Shown here one piece after another: positions 30,951-39,961 of a stretch of DNA of 40,126 nt. The first letter of the stretch is position 1, and every line of letters begins with the position of its first letter. The translations under genes were made by a program, and so were the position numbers. The stretch lies in contig JAIKXN010000012.1 of the NCBI GenBank assembly GCA_024684055.1, positions 1-40,126 on the forward strand, written 5' to 3'. The notes beneath the pieces were generated by a model. The model saw only the letters and a list, made by a program, of their open reading frames with translations, was not told the origin of the DNA and did no database searches. Source of the stretch: Lachnospiraceae bacterium (GTDB lineage: Bacteria; Bacillota; Clostridia; Lachnospirales; Lachnospiraceae).

Positions 30951-31808
30951 ATGGCATATCTCGGAAACCCTTCCAATACAAGGGAAATACTTGAAAAATA
31001 CGATCTGACTGCCAAGAAGAAATTCGGGCAGAATTTTCTTATCGATTCTAATATCCTCGAAAAGATAGTAAAGTCTGCGGACATAACCAAAGAAGATACG
31101 GTTCTTGAAATCGGTCCGGGGATCGGAACGCTTACTCAGTATCTTTGCGAGGCGGCCGGAAAAGTAATATGCGTTGAGATAGACAGGGGAATGATACCGG
31201 TTCTTGAGGATACGCTTTCGGATTACGAAAATGTAACGGTAGTGAACGAAGATGTTCTTAAAGTCGATATAAGAAAACTTCTCGAGGAGCATGGTTCAAA
31301 AACGGCAAAGGTCGTTGCAAATCTTCCGTATTACATCACGACGCCGATCATCATGGGACTCCTTGAAAGCGATGCACCGATAGAAAGCATAACGGTCATG
31401 ATTCAAAAGGAAGTTGCTCAGAGAATGCAGGAGGGACCGGGAAGCAAGGATTACGGTGCGCTTTCGCTTGCGGTGGCCTTCTACAGCGATGCTCAGGTGA
31501 AGATGACGGTTTCGCCGAACTGTTTCATCCCGAGACCGAATGTTGACAGCGCTGTCATCAGACTCGACAAGCTTCAGAAACCCAAAGTCACGGTAAAAGA
31601 CAAAGACCTTATGTTTCGCATAATAAAGGGTGCTTTCGAACAGAGAAGAAAAACTCTTGTGAATGCATTGTCCCATTCCTGCTCATATAAAACGGAAAAA
31701 AGCAGGATAGAGGATGCATTAACCGAGATGGGCAAAAATACAAACATAAGAGGAGAGGAGCTGACACTTGAGGAATTTGCCATTTTATCAGATATTCTGT
31801 CGAAATAG
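30951..31808 (+). CDS. rsmA: 16S rRNA dimethyladenosine transferase RsmA (KsgA)
   Basis: A 285-residue SAM-dependent methyltransferase that dimethylates two adjacent adenosines near the 3' end of 16S rRNA. Family motifs are KKFGQNFLID near residue 23, EIGPGIGTLT (SAM loop), NLPYYITTPII (catalytic motif IV) and CFIPRPNVDSAVI. Full length. AAAGG ribosome site 9 bases upstream. Follows tatD in the usual order. Confidence 0.97.
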   Translation: MAYLGNPSNTREILEKYDLTAKKKFGQNFLIDSNILEKIVKSADITKEDTVLEIGPGIGTLTQYLCEAAGKVICVEIDRGMIPVLEDTLSDYENVTVVNEDVLKVDIRKLLEEHGSKTAKVVANLPYYITTPIIMGLLESDAPIESITVMIQKEVAQRMQEGPGSKDYGALSLAVAFYSDAQVKMTVSPNCFIPRPNVDSAVIRLDKLQKPKVTVKDKDLMFRIIKGAFEQRRKTLVNALSHSCSYKTEKSRIEDALTEMGKNTNIRGEELTLEEFAILSDILSK

Positions 31809-31880
31809 CCGGGGGTGTTTTCTCCGATATTCTCTCAAAATAACGATGTATGATTTTATCCGAATATGCTGTAATTATTT

Positions 31881-31909
31881 TTGACATTATTATTTCCATG
31901 TGATAGACT
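31881..31909 (+). promoter_or_regulatory. Promoter of the TPR/degenerate-AAA gene
   Basis: TTGACA, 17-base spacer, TAGACT. The 130-base leader after it contains an inverted repeat GTCAAAA/TTTTGAC (31979-31985, 31998-32004) and a CCGATATATCGG palindrome; no open frame. Confidence 0.65.
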
Positions 31910-32040
31910 ATATAGGGTGTATTTTGATTTTTCAAACACAATATATATTAAAATGCCGTAAGCCGATATATCGGTGACGTCAAAAACGGTCTGTCGCTTT
32001 TGACAAATACATAAATTCAATTTATTACGAGGTGGTTATT

Positions 32041-34413
32041 TTGGATAAATCGGATAGCAGACTTCATATTGAACAGATTGACAAACTCATGAAAGCCGGA
32101 AGATACAGCGATGCGGTCTTTCTTGTGGATAAAGTTGACTGGAGAAAAGAAGAGGACGTAAAGAGTCTTATTCAGGCGGCTGAAGCATACAGAAGAACCC
32201 GCCGCTTTGACGATGCCATTAACATTTTGAAAATGGCACATAACAGAAAGCCTAACAATAAGAAGATAGTTTATCTTCTTTGTGAAATATACTTTGAAGG
32301 CAAAGATGTCGTTACCGCTCAGGTTTATCTCGACAGATACCAGAGCATGACTGACAGAAGCGACTGGCACTATGACGCTCTTAAATACAAAAGAGCCATT
32401 GCCTACGATCTTCCCGTAACCGAAAAGATTGAGATCCTTGTCGGATTAAAGAGCAAGGAACCTGCAGCAGAGCAGTTCAGATATGAACTCGCAAAGTTAT
32501 ACAATCAGGCAAGACAGTATGCAGAGTGCGCCGCAGAATGCGACGAACTCGTTCTTTTGTTTGGCGATGACGGAAAATTTGCCAGAAAAGCACTTGAATT
32601 AAAGAAGAGCAGCAACGTGCCCTTAAGCAAGGAGCAGGAAGCTCTTTTAAGAAGATTAAGTCTTGGCATTACGGAAGGATCGGGTTCAGGTTCATCAGGC
32701 AATGTAAAGATGATGAATACGATGGATATGAGCGCGCTCAATCTTGAAAGCCACCTTGCCGAAGATATCAAGACAATGAAAGAAGAAGACAGGGGCACTG
32801 CAAGGAGAAAGAAACCGGAGTTCCATACCAAATCACTCGAGCAGACCATTCCGCCCAGCACACAGGAAGTTTTCTTCTCGGACAAGACCGAAGATATCAG
32901 TTTCACGCAGTATGAAATGCCCGTAAGCAGGGCTGCCGATATTCGTGAAGTGAAGGCTCCCGGACAGATCACACCCGAAAACGATGAAATAGCCGAACAG
33001 CTTTACAGCGATGAGAACGGACAGATTTCCTTCGCTGAGGCTGCAGACGAAACATTTGAAGACGACAAGATTCCGGGCCAGGTTACCATGGACGATCTTT
33101 TGTCCGACTGGTCAAAGATAAAAGAAAGAAATACTCAGAATTTAAGAAAGAGTATCCACGATGACGTAGTGGAGCAGACCGGCAAGATCTTCGAAAAGAA
33201 GAAAGAACAGGAAGAGAGTGCAGAACCGGAAGAAGAACCCGGAAGCATCTGGAAAGAAGTTGCCGAACTTGATGATGAATTTGAGGAAAGCATAAAAGAG
33301 GAAGAGGCAGTCGAGGAAATACCGGAAGCTGTTGAAAACGAAGCCGAAACCGCTTCTGTCACAACGGATGAAAACGGTAACGAATATACAGAGGAAGCGG
33401 TATCCGAAGAAAACGAATTCGAAGCAGGTGAAGTCAACTACGAAGCCGAAGCCGTAAACAGCGAGAATACAGAAGAAGCAGAAGAAAACGTTTCAAATGA
33501 ACCGGTTTCCGAAAATACCGAAGTAATTGCGAAGAAATCCGGAAAACACAGGGCAGCCGAAGAAAAAGCTGTCGAAGCAGATACCGAAGAAGCCGGAGAA
33601 TCGAAGGAAGGCGAAGATTCATACGATGAAGAAAGCGACGAGGAGACAGCTGCAAGCACGGAAGTTAAGGATTTGAGTCCCGAAGAAAGAAAACTTTTCT
33701 CGCAGTTCCTTCATCCCCGTTCAATGAGAACGCAGATTGCGAATGCACTTGAAAATATTTCGCTTGCCGCTTATGTCGGAAATGTTATCATAACAACGGA
33801 AAATGTTGATACCGGCGCGGCACTTGCAAAGGCGATTGTCAAATTTGTCAAGTTTGCGGATGTAAACTTTTCCGGCGTTATGTCGATGATAAATGCGGCG
33901 GATTTCAACACGAAGAATGTCGCACAGGTTCTGGATAAACTTAACAACGGCGCGCTTGTGATCAAAAACGCCAACCAGTTATCCAACAACTCACTCATCA
34001 GACTTACGCAGGGGATCAATCAGGAAGAAAGAGGAATCCTTATTTTCCTTATTGACAGCAAGGCCGAGATCAAAAAACTCGTCGGCAGACAGAGAACGAT
34101 CACAGATTATTTCAACATCAGAATAGATGTAATCGCAATGAGCGAATCGGCACTTGTCGATTACGGAATGAAATATGCAAACAATCTCGGATACTCTATT
34201 GACGAGGGATTTGCCAACATGGCATTCCATAAGAGAGTGCGTGAGGCTCAGGCGGGCAATCATACGGTTACCATTGCCGAAGTGAAAGGAATTGTTGATG
34301 AGGCAATAGAAAGAAACGACAAAAAAGCGGTTTCGAATCTCTTCAGAAAAATGTCCAAGAATTATCGCGATGAGAACGGCATGATCATGCTTCGCGAAAA
34401 AGATTTTGAATAA
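32041..34413 (+). CDS. TPR protein with acidic linker and degenerate AAA+-like C-terminus
   Basis: A 790-residue protein. The TTG at 32041 is chosen because AGGTGG lies 5 bases upstream; the GTG at 32032 overlaps that site. Residues 1-190 form TPR-like helical repeats (KAGRYSDAVFLVDK, RRTRRFDDAINILKMA, LYNQARQYAECAAEC). Residues about 200-535 are low-complexity and strongly acidic (runs of Glu), probably disordered. Residues about 540-790 resemble the CbbX/SpoVK AAA+ fold, but the P-loop is gone (VGNVIITTENVDTGAALAKA) and the Walker B acid is replaced (ALVIKNANQL); the sensor strand GILIFLIDS and lid helices remain. Probably a scaffold rather than an ATPase. It is 19 bases upstream of glgB and likely co-transcribed. 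Confidence 0.75.
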   Translation: MDKSDSRLHIEQIDKLMKAGRYSDAVFLVDKVDWRKEEDVKSLIQAAEAYRRTRRFDDAINILKMAHNRKPNNKKIVYLLCEIYFEGKDVVTAQVYLDRYQSMTDRSDWHYDALKYKRAIAYDLPVTEKIEILVGLKSKEPAAEQFRYELAKLYNQARQYAECAAECDELVLLFGDDGKFARKALELKKSSNVPLSKEQEALLRRLSLGITEGSGSGSSGNVKMMNTMDMSALNLESHLAEDIKTMKEEDRGTARRKKPEFHTKSLEQTIPPSTQEVFFSDKTEDISFTQYEMPVSRAADIREVKAPGQITPENDEIAEQLYSDENGQISFAEAADETFEDDKIPGQVTMDDLLSDWSKIKERNTQNLRKSIHDDVVEQTGKIFEKKKEQEESAEPEEEPGSIWKEVAELDDEFEESIKEEEAVEEIPEAVENEAETASVTTDENGNEYTEEAVSEENEFEAGEVNYEAEAVNSENTEEAEENVSNEPVSENTEVIAKKSGKHRAAEEKAVEADTEEAGESKEGEDSYDEESDEETAASTEVKDLSPEERKLFSQFLHPRSMRTQIANALENISLAAYVGNVIITTENVDTGAALAKAIVKFVKFADVNFSGVMSMINAADFNTKNVAQVLDKLNNGALVIKNANQLSNNSLIRLTQGINQEERGILIFLIDSKAEIKKLVGRQRTITDYFNIRIDVIAMSESALVDYGMKYANNLGYSIDEGFANMAFHKRVREAQAGNHTVTIAEVKGIVDEAIERNDKKAVSNLFRKMSKNYRDENGMIMLREKDFE

Positions 34414-34432
34414 AAATAATGGGGGTTATGTA

Positions 34433-36337
34433 ATGGCTCAGGAGGAAAATGTATTTATATCCGAAGCGGATTGCTATCTTTTCGGACAGGGGACGCATTA
34501 CGACATTTATAAGAAACTTGGCGCTCACATATGCGTCAAAGGCGGAAAACAGGGAGTGTTTTTTGCTGTGTGGGCTCCAAACGCTGCCAGGGTATTTGTT
34601 ATAGGTTCATTCAACGGATGGGTTGAGGACCAGTACGAGCTTGAAAGAATAAATGATGTCGGAATTTATACAACTTTTGTAAGGAACGCCAAAAAAGGCG
34701 ACATGTATAAGTTCCTTATTTACACAAAGAACGGAACAAAATTATATAAAGCGGATCCTTATGCAAACTATGCCGAATTAAGACCGGGAACTGCTTCCAT
34801 CGTTACCGATATTGCCAATTTCAAATGGAGCGATACCGTCTGGATGGAAAAAAGAGCGGCTAAAGATCCTTTTAAAGAGCCGATGGCTATTTACGAGTGT
34901 CATATCGGATCATGGATGAAACATCCGACTGCCGAAAATGACGGATTTTATTCATACAGGGATTTCGCAGACAGAATAGTAAAATATCTCAAAGAACTTA
35001 AATATACGCATATCGAGCTCATGGGAATCGCAGAACATCCCTTTGACGGTTCATGGGGATATCAGGTTACGGGCTATTTTGCGCCTACTTCCAGATACGG
35101 TTCGCCCGAGGAATTCCAGTATCTTATCAATCTTTTGCATAAGAACGGTATCGGTGTAATACTTGACTGGGTACCTGCACACTTCCCGAGAGATGCTCAC
35201 GGCCTTGCCGAATTTGATGGAACATGTCTTTACGAGCATCCGGACCCCAGACTCGGCGAACATCCCGACTGGGGAACAAAGATCTTTAACTACGGCAAGA
35301 ATGAAGTTAAGAATTTCCTTATCGCCAATGCACTTTTCTGGATTAAGGAATATCATATAGACGGACTCAGAGTAGATGCCGTTGCTTCCATGCTTTATCT
35401 CGACTATGGCAAGCAGGCAGGCGGCTGGGTTCCCAACAAATACGGCGGAAACGAGAATCTTGAAGCGATCGAGTTCTTTAAGCATCTCAACTCCGTTATC
35501 AGAGGAACATACCCCGGAGTCTGCACCATCGCCGAAGAATCAACGGCATGGCCCAAAGTTACGGGAGCACCCGAGGATGGCGGGCTCGGATTTACGTTCA
35601 AATGGAATATGGGCTGGATGCATGATTTCTGTGAATACATGAAACTGGATCCTTATTTCAGAAAGAACAATCACAACAAGCTTACATTCGCAATGAGTTA
35701 TAACTCGAGCGAAAACTATATACTTCCGTTATCTCATGACGAAGTCGTGCATCTTAAGTGTTCCATGGTCAACAAGATGCCCGGATATCAGATTGACAAA
35801 TATGCAAACCTTCGTGTGGGATACACATTCATGTTCACCCACGAAGGAAAGAAACTTTTGTTCATGGGACAGGAATTCGGACAGGAGAGAGAGTGGAGCG
35901 AAGAAAGAGAACTTGACTGGTATCTTCTGGAAAATCCTTTGAACAGGGGAATGCTCAATTACGTAACGGAAATCCTCAAGATTTACAGAAAGTATCCTGC
36001 TCTTTATGAATTTGATTCAAGCTGGGACGGCTTCGAATGGATCAATGCGGATGACTGTGACAGAAGTATTTACAGTTATATCAGAAAAGGTTCGAGCGGA
36101 AGAAACAACATTCTGGTGATCCTTAACATGACTCCGATGAGAAGAAACAACTACTGGGTAGGCGTTCCGTCAAAGGGCAAATACAAACTGCTTCTTAACA
36201 GCGATGAGAAGAGATTCGGCGGAAACGGGGGCGAGATTCCTTCGGTTCTTACAGCAGTTGAAGGAAAAAGCGATAACAAGGATTATCATCTTGAATTCGA
36301 CCTTCCTTCATACGGAGCGGCAATCTTTACATTCTAA
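34433..36337 (+). CDS. glgB: 1,4-alpha-glucan branching enzyme
   Basis: A 634-residue GH13 enzyme introducing alpha-1,6 branches into glycogen. An N-terminal CBM48 domain (FAVWAPNAARVFVIGSFNGW, about residues 36-55) is followed by the GH13 barrel with GLRVDAVAS (nucleophile Asp315), IAEEST (acid/base Glu368) and LSHDEVVH (Asp436), and a C-terminal beta domain. Short form lacking the extra N-terminal module of the E. coli enzyme. Start at 34433 after a GGGGG ribosome site. No other glycogen gene is in the window, so its pairing with the TPR/AAA-like protein is notable. Confidence 0.96.
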   Translation: MAQEENVFISEADCYLFGQGTHYDIYKKLGAHICVKGGKQGVFFAVWAPNAARVFVIGSFNGWVEDQYELERINDVGIYTTFVRNAKKGDMYKFLIYTKNGTKLYKADPYANYAELRPGTASIVTDIANFKWSDTVWMEKRAAKDPFKEPMAIYECHIGSWMKHPTAENDGFYSYRDFADRIVKYLKELKYTHIELMGIAEHPFDGSWGYQVTGYFAPTSRYGSPEEFQYLINLLHKNGIGVILDWVPAHFPRDAHGLAEFDGTCLYEHPDPRLGEHPDWGTKIFNYGKNEVKNFLIANALFWIKEYHIDGLRVDAVASMLYLDYGKQAGGWVPNKYGGNENLEAIEFFKHLNSVIRGTYPGVCTIAEESTAWPKVTGAPEDGGLGFTFKWNMGWMHDFCEYMKLDPYFRKNNHNKLTFAMSYNSSENYILPLSHDEVVHLKCSMVNKMPGYQIDKYANLRVGYTFMFTHEGKKLLFMGQEFGQEREWSEERELDWYLLENPLNRGMLNYVTEILKIYRKYPALYEFDSSWDGFEWINADDCDRSIYSYIRKGSSGRNNILVILNMTPMRRNNYWVGVPSKGKYKLLLNSDEKRFGGNGGEIPSVLTAVEGKSDNKDYHLEFDLPSYGAAIFTF

Positions 36338-36342
36338 ATTAC

Positions 36343-36380
36343 AGACACTTTTCTCTGTTAGAAAGCAGGGAAAGGTGTCT
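36343..36380 (+). terminator. Terminator-like hairpin after glgB
   Basis: AGACACTTTTCTCTG pairs with CAGGGAAAGGTGTCT (15 bp, two G-T pairs). The following TAAGTTTTA is only a weak T-run, so read-through into the next gene, 22 bases on, is possible. Confidence 0.55.
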
Positions 36381-36402
36381 TAAGTTTTACAGGAGAAGAG
36401 AG

Positions 36403-37209
36403 ATGATATTTTATTTTTCCGGTACGGGAAACAGCGAACATGTGGCAAGATTTCTTGCAGAAAAAACAGATGACTGCGTTATATCGATTTCGGAATGCGT
36501 CAAAACCATGCATTACGATTTCAAACTGAAAAAAAGAGAGAGAATAGGATTCGTATACCCTGTTTATGCATGGGGGCTTCCTTATATTGTTGAGCAGTTC
36601 CTTAAGTCTCTTTCGCTTGAAAAATACGGAAAGCATTATACCTATTCCGTTGCTACCTGCGGCGCGGCTACGGGAGGCGCGGATATGCAGCTTGCCAAAC
36701 TGTTAAGCAAAAGAGGCCTCTCGCTTCATGCGACTTTCGCTATAAAAATGGTAGACAACTATACTGTTGTATTCAATGTAAAGAATGAAGAGAAAAACGC
36801 AAAGATCAACGACAGTGCAGAAGAGCAGCTAAAGAATGTTGCTTTTCTTGTGAATAACAGATCCGGCGGATACTATAACAAGCATCGCGGATTATGGCCT
36901 GTTTCCAACGTTGTTCACAAAGGCTTTAATATGTCGAGAAAGACTTCTTTGTTCAAAGTATCCCAGGACTGCATCGGCTGCGGAAAATGCGCCAAGAACT
37001 GTCCTTCGGGCGCAATCTCGATGGATTACGGCAAGCCCATATGGGTTAAGAGCTCGTGTACCATGTGTTTCGCGTGCCTCCACAGATGCCCCGTAAATGC
37101 CATTAACTACGGACCTACAACCAAAAGAAACGGACAGTATTACTTTGAAAAAGCAGAGAAAGAAAAAACTGCATATATTGAAGATAAAAACGATATCGAA
37201 GAGAATTAA
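36403..37209 (+). CDS. EFR1-type flavodoxin/ferredoxin fusion protein
   Basis: A 268-residue electron-transfer protein. Residues 1-160 are a flavodoxin-like domain (FMN phosphate loop YFSGTGNSEHVA at residues 4-15). Residues about 185-235 carry two [4Fe-4S] ferredoxin motifs, CIGCGKCAKNCP and CTMCFACLHRCP. EFR1 proteins are common in anaerobic Firmicutes and are thought to shuttle low-potential electrons; partner unknown. GGAG ribosome site. It precedes the fumarase genes by 107 bases. Confidence 0.92.
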   Translation: MIFYFSGTGNSEHVARFLAEKTDDCVISISECVKTMHYDFKLKKRERIGFVYPVYAWGLPYIVEQFLKSLSLEKYGKHYTYSVATCGAATGGADMQLAKLLSKRGLSLHATFAIKMVDNYTVVFNVKNEEKNAKINDSAEEQLKNVAFLVNNRSGGYYNKHRGLWPVSNVVHKGFNMSRKTSLFKVSQDCIGCGKCAKNCPSGAISMDYGKPIWVKSSCTMCFACLHRCPVNAINYGPTTKRNGQYYFEKAEKEKTAYIEDKNDIEEN

Positions 37210-37316
37210 TACGATATAAATAATCTTAAGACAAAAGATGTAATACTTAATTTGAAGAACATTTTTTAATATTATGCCGATTGTCTGACTAAAGGCGTGC
37301 GGCGGAGGAATTATAA

Positions 37317-38159
37317 ATGCGTGAAGTAAACGTTTCGCTTATAAGCGATGCAGTTGCCGAAATGTGCATCGAAGTAAATCATGTGCTTTCCGAAGACATG
37401 AGCAGGGCAATGAAAAGAGCCTGTGAAAAAGAAACAAGTGAACTCGGAAAGAAAATACTCGGACAGCTTGACGAGAATCTTAAGATAGCAAAAGAAGAAA
37501 TGATACCCATATGCCAGGACACTGGAATGGCTGTTATTTTTATGGAAATAGGTCAGGATGTTCATTTCTGCGGAGGCAGGCTTGAGGATGCGATTAATGA
37601 AGGCGTCAGAAAAGGCTATACCGAAGGGTTCTTAAGAAAGTCCGTTGTTGACGATCCCGTAATCAGAAACAATACAAAAGACAACACTCCCGCTGTTATT
37701 CATTATTCGATAGTTGATGGCGAGAATGTAAAGATCACTATATCACCCAAAGGCTTCGGAAGCGAAAACATGAGCAAGCTTTATATGTTAAAGCCTGCAG
37801 ACGGAATAGAAGGAATCAAAAATGCGATACTTAGCGCAGTTAAAGATGCGGGTCCGAATGCGTGCCCTCCGATGGTGCTCGGTGTCGGCATAGGCGGAAC
37901 ATTCGAAAAGTGCGCTCTTATGGCAAAGCATGCACTCACAAGAGAAAACGGAGTTCATTCGGATATTCCCTATGTAAAAGAACTTGAAGAAGAAATGCTT
38001 GAAAAGATCAACGAACTCGGAATAGGACCTGCCGGACTCGGAGGAAGCGTTACCGCGCTCGGAGTAAATATAGAAACATATCCCACGCATATAGCCGGAA
38101 TGCCTGTGGCCGTTAATATTTGCTGCCACGTAAACAGACATATTTCCAGAACAATCTGA
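37317..38159 (+). CDS. Class I fumarate hydratase, alpha subunit
   Basis: A 280-residue subunit of the oxygen-sensitive [4Fe-4S] fumarase (or the closely related L-tartrate dehydratase). Likely cluster cysteines are in ICQDTGMAV, NACPPMVLG and EKCALMAK; GGSVTALGVN is also typical. It reversibly hydrates fumarate to malate. GGAGG lies 9 bases before ATG. The beta subunit gene follows 23 bases later, so they form an operon. Confidence 0.93.
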   Translation: MREVNVSLISDAVAEMCIEVNHVLSEDMSRAMKRACEKETSELGKKILGQLDENLKIAKEEMIPICQDTGMAVIFMEIGQDVHFCGGRLEDAINEGVRKGYTEGFLRKSVVDDPVIRNNTKDNTPAVIHYSIVDGENVKITISPKGFGSENMSKLYMLKPADGIEGIKNAILSAVKDAGPNACPPMVLGVGIGGTFEKCALMAKHALTRENGVHSDIPYVKELEEEMLEKINELGIGPAGLGGSVTALGVNIETYPTHIAGMPVAVNICCHVNRHISRTI

Positions 38160-38182
38160 TAAAGTTTCGAAACGGAGCAGTT

Positions 38183-38704
38183 ATGACAAAGAATTTAAAC
38201 GTACCGTTAAAAAAAGAAGAATACGCTGAACTTAGAGCCGGAGATTATGTTTATCTTACGGGAACGATATATACCGCACGTGATGCGGCTCACAAAAGAA
38301 TGCAGGAGTGTCTCGACAAAGGAGAGGCTCTTCCTTTTAATATTGAAAATCAGATAATTTATTATATGGGACCTTCACCCGCGAGAGATGGTAAGGTTAT
38401 CGGATCTGCGGGACCGACAACGGCCGGAAGAATGGACAGATATACACCGAAACTTCTTGACCTCGGACTCAAGGGAATGATAGGCAAGGGGAAACGTACC
38501 CGTGAAGTTTACGATGCGATTATTCGTAACAAAGCGGTTTATTTTGCTGCGGTGGGCGGCGCCGGAGCTCTTTTGTCAAAATCAATAGTCAAAAGCAAAG
38601 TAGTGGCTTACGACGATCTTGGCACGGAAGCGATCAGAAAGCTTGAAGTTGAAAACTTCCCCGTAATCGTTGTTGCCGATGCCGAAGGCAATTCGCTGTA
38701 TTAA
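38183..38704 (+). CDS. Class I fumarate hydratase, beta subunit
   Basis: A 173-residue swivelling-domain subunit with LRAGDYVYLTGTIYTARDAAHKR, YYMGPSPA, GSAGPTTAGRMD, GKGKRT and the conserved AVGGAGALLSKSI, which complete the active site with the alpha subunit. The ATG at 38183 has GGAG 5 bases upstream; the longer frame overlapping the alpha gene has no ribosome site. Tartrate dehydratase remains an alternative substrate assignment. Confidence 0.93.
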   Translation: MTKNLNVPLKKEEYAELRAGDYVYLTGTIYTARDAAHKRMQECLDKGEALPFNIENQIIYYMGPSPARDGKVIGSAGPTTAGRMDRYTPKLLDLGLKGMIGKGKRTREVYDAIIRNKAVYFAAVGGAGALLSKSIVKSKVVAYDDLGTEAIRKLEVENFPVIVVADAEGNSLY

Positions 38705-38737
38705 TGTATCCCGCGACATAAAACGGACGGAAATAAA

Positions 38738-39367
38738 ATGACTCAGGAAGAGAAATATTACTTATATAAAGAAAAGAATTTTGCACAGAGGTTTTTCGGG
38801 CATCTCGGAACCGTGCTTAAGCACAAAAGACATGTCAGTAAAGCGTGTTTTAAAATGGGAATCGGCTGGCAGGGAATCATTCATGATCTGAGCAAGTTTT
38901 CACCCACCGAATTTATTCCCAGTGTGAAATACTATTCGGGAAGGCTTTCGCCCAATGCGGTCGACAGGAAATTAAACGGACGCTCTCTGGCGTGGCTTCA
39001 CCATAAAGGAAGAAACAAACATCACTTCGAATACTGGATTGATTTTACTGCCGAATCCGAGAATTTCGCTTTCGCCTGCAAAATGCCGATGAAATACATT
39101 GCGGAAATGATCGCCGACAGATATGCGGCATGCGTTGCGTACAACGGAAGCGAATATACATCGGGCGATCCCTGGAATTATTATCTGAGGGCTCGAAAAG
39201 TGATCATAATGCATCCCGATACGAAGGCTGTTCTGGAAAAAGCTCTGACCACAATGAGGGATGAAGGAGAAGAAGCGGCATTCTCGTTAATGAAGAATCT
39301 TCTTAAGGTTACAAAGGGCAGTGATTACACGGCCGAAAAACTCGGAATTGAGATTATTGAGGAATAA
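38738..39367 (+). CDS. DUF5662 family protein
   Basis: A 209-residue protein rich in His and aromatic residues. HKRHVSKACFKMGI, IHDLSKFSPTEF and LHHKGRNKHHFEYW together resemble a metal-binding HD-like arrangement, matching what I know of DUF5662. No function is established for the family; a metal-dependent phosphohydrolase is a reasonable guess only. ACGGA ribosome site 9 bases upstream. It follows the fumarase beta gene by 33 bases and may be co-transcribed. Confidence 0.75.
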   Translation: MTQEEKYYLYKEKNFAQRFFGHLGTVLKHKRHVSKACFKMGIGWQGIIHDLSKFSPTEFIPSVKYYSGRLSPNAVDRKLNGRSLAWLHHKGRNKHHFEYWIDFTAESENFAFACKMPMKYIAEMIADRYAACVAYNGSEYTSGDPWNYYLRARKVIIMHPDTKAVLEKALTTMRDEGEEAAFSLMKNLLKVTKGSDYTAEKLGIEIIEE

Positions 39368-39376
39368 AATTATCAA

Positions 39377-39405
39377 TTGACAAAAGACCGGTACGACATT
39401 ATAAT
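39377..39405 (+). promoter_or_regulatory. Consensus promoter of tRNA-Ser
   Basis: TTGACA, 17-base spacer, TATAAT: a perfect match to the vegetative consensus. The 5' leader of about 80 bases carries a GGAAC/GTTCC hairpin (39439-39453) before the mature tRNA. Confidence 0.92.
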
Positions 39406-39494
39406 AGTCCTTGCGTCATTTGAAAATGAAGTGCCCGCGGAACAGGATGTTCCTTAGTTAACTGCATATTGGTAAGCGTTTAACTTAAGACTTT

Positions 39495-39582
39495 GGAGAA
39501 ATACTCAAGAGGCTGAAGAGGCGCCCCTGCTAAGGGTGTAGGTCGGGTAACCGGCGCGAGGGTTCAAATCCCTCTTTCTCCG
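39495..39582 (+). tRNA. tRNA-Ser (anticodon GCT)
   Basis: An 88-base class II tRNA with acceptor GGAGAAA/TTTCTCC. The anticodon loop CTGCTAA has GCT at 34-36. A long variable arm (GTCGGGTAACCGGC region) and T arm GAGGG-TTCAAAT-CCCTC follow, with discriminator G. CCA is not encoded. It reads AGC and AGU codons. Confidence 0.95.
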
Positions 39583-39595
39583 TTTTTAAAAACTG

Positions 39596-39618
39596 CCACC
39601 GTCTACGGTGGTTTTTTT
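39596..39618 (+). terminator. tRNA-Ser terminator
   Basis: CCACCG pairs with CGGTGG around TCTA and is followed by seven T residues. Confidence 0.92.
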
Positions 39619-39653
39619 GTACCCGGGATCACATACAGAATACTTAATTACCG

Positions 39654-39767
39654 TAAGTGATAATTATGCAATTACAATCTGAGTATATAGAAAGTGTTAA
39701 TCTTATGAAATTACAGCTTGTGTATATAGAAAGTGATAATCTTATGGAATTACAGCCTGTGTATATA
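39654..39767. repeat. Three tandem copies of a 39-bp AT-rich repeat
   Basis: Units at 39654-39690 (37 bases, two-base deletion), 39691-39729 and 39730-39767 share the pattern AAGTG-TAAT-TTATG-AATTACA-CTG-GTATATA. Copies 2 and 3 differ at only a few positions. They lie between the tRNA-Ser terminator and the tandem promoters, with a further AT-rich stretch (39768-39835). They may be binding sites for an architectural protein or an UP-like activating region. Confidence 0.8.
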
Positions 39768-39837
39768 TAAATAAAAGATATATATAAGTATAAAATATAA
39801 GATATATAAAAAAGTATTAATATGATATAAAAGTCGA

Positions 39838-39866
39838 TTGACTTATAAATTATGTGATGTTAAAAT
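39838..39866 (+). promoter_or_regulatory. Upstream promoter P1 of the downstream stable-RNA operon
   Basis: TTGACT, 17-base spacer, TAAAAT, in very AT-rich context. A small hairpin ACCG-CC-AAAA-GG-CGGT follows at about 39875-39892. Confidence 0.7.
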
Positions 39867-39925
39867 ATAATTCCACCGCCCAAAAGGACGGTAAAAAAAT
39901 TTTTTCAAATTAATGAAAAAAGTTG

Positions 39926-39954
39926 TTGACATGAGGTTGCGGTAGTGATAGAAT
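39926..39954 (+). promoter_or_regulatory. Main promoter P2 of the downstream stable-RNA operon
   Basis: TTGACA, 17-base spacer, TAGAAT, with A/T-rich upstream sequence. Two promoters 88 bases apart followed by a non-coding leader is the usual arrangement for an rRNA operon. Confidence 0.85.
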
Positions 39955-39961
39955 TCTATCG

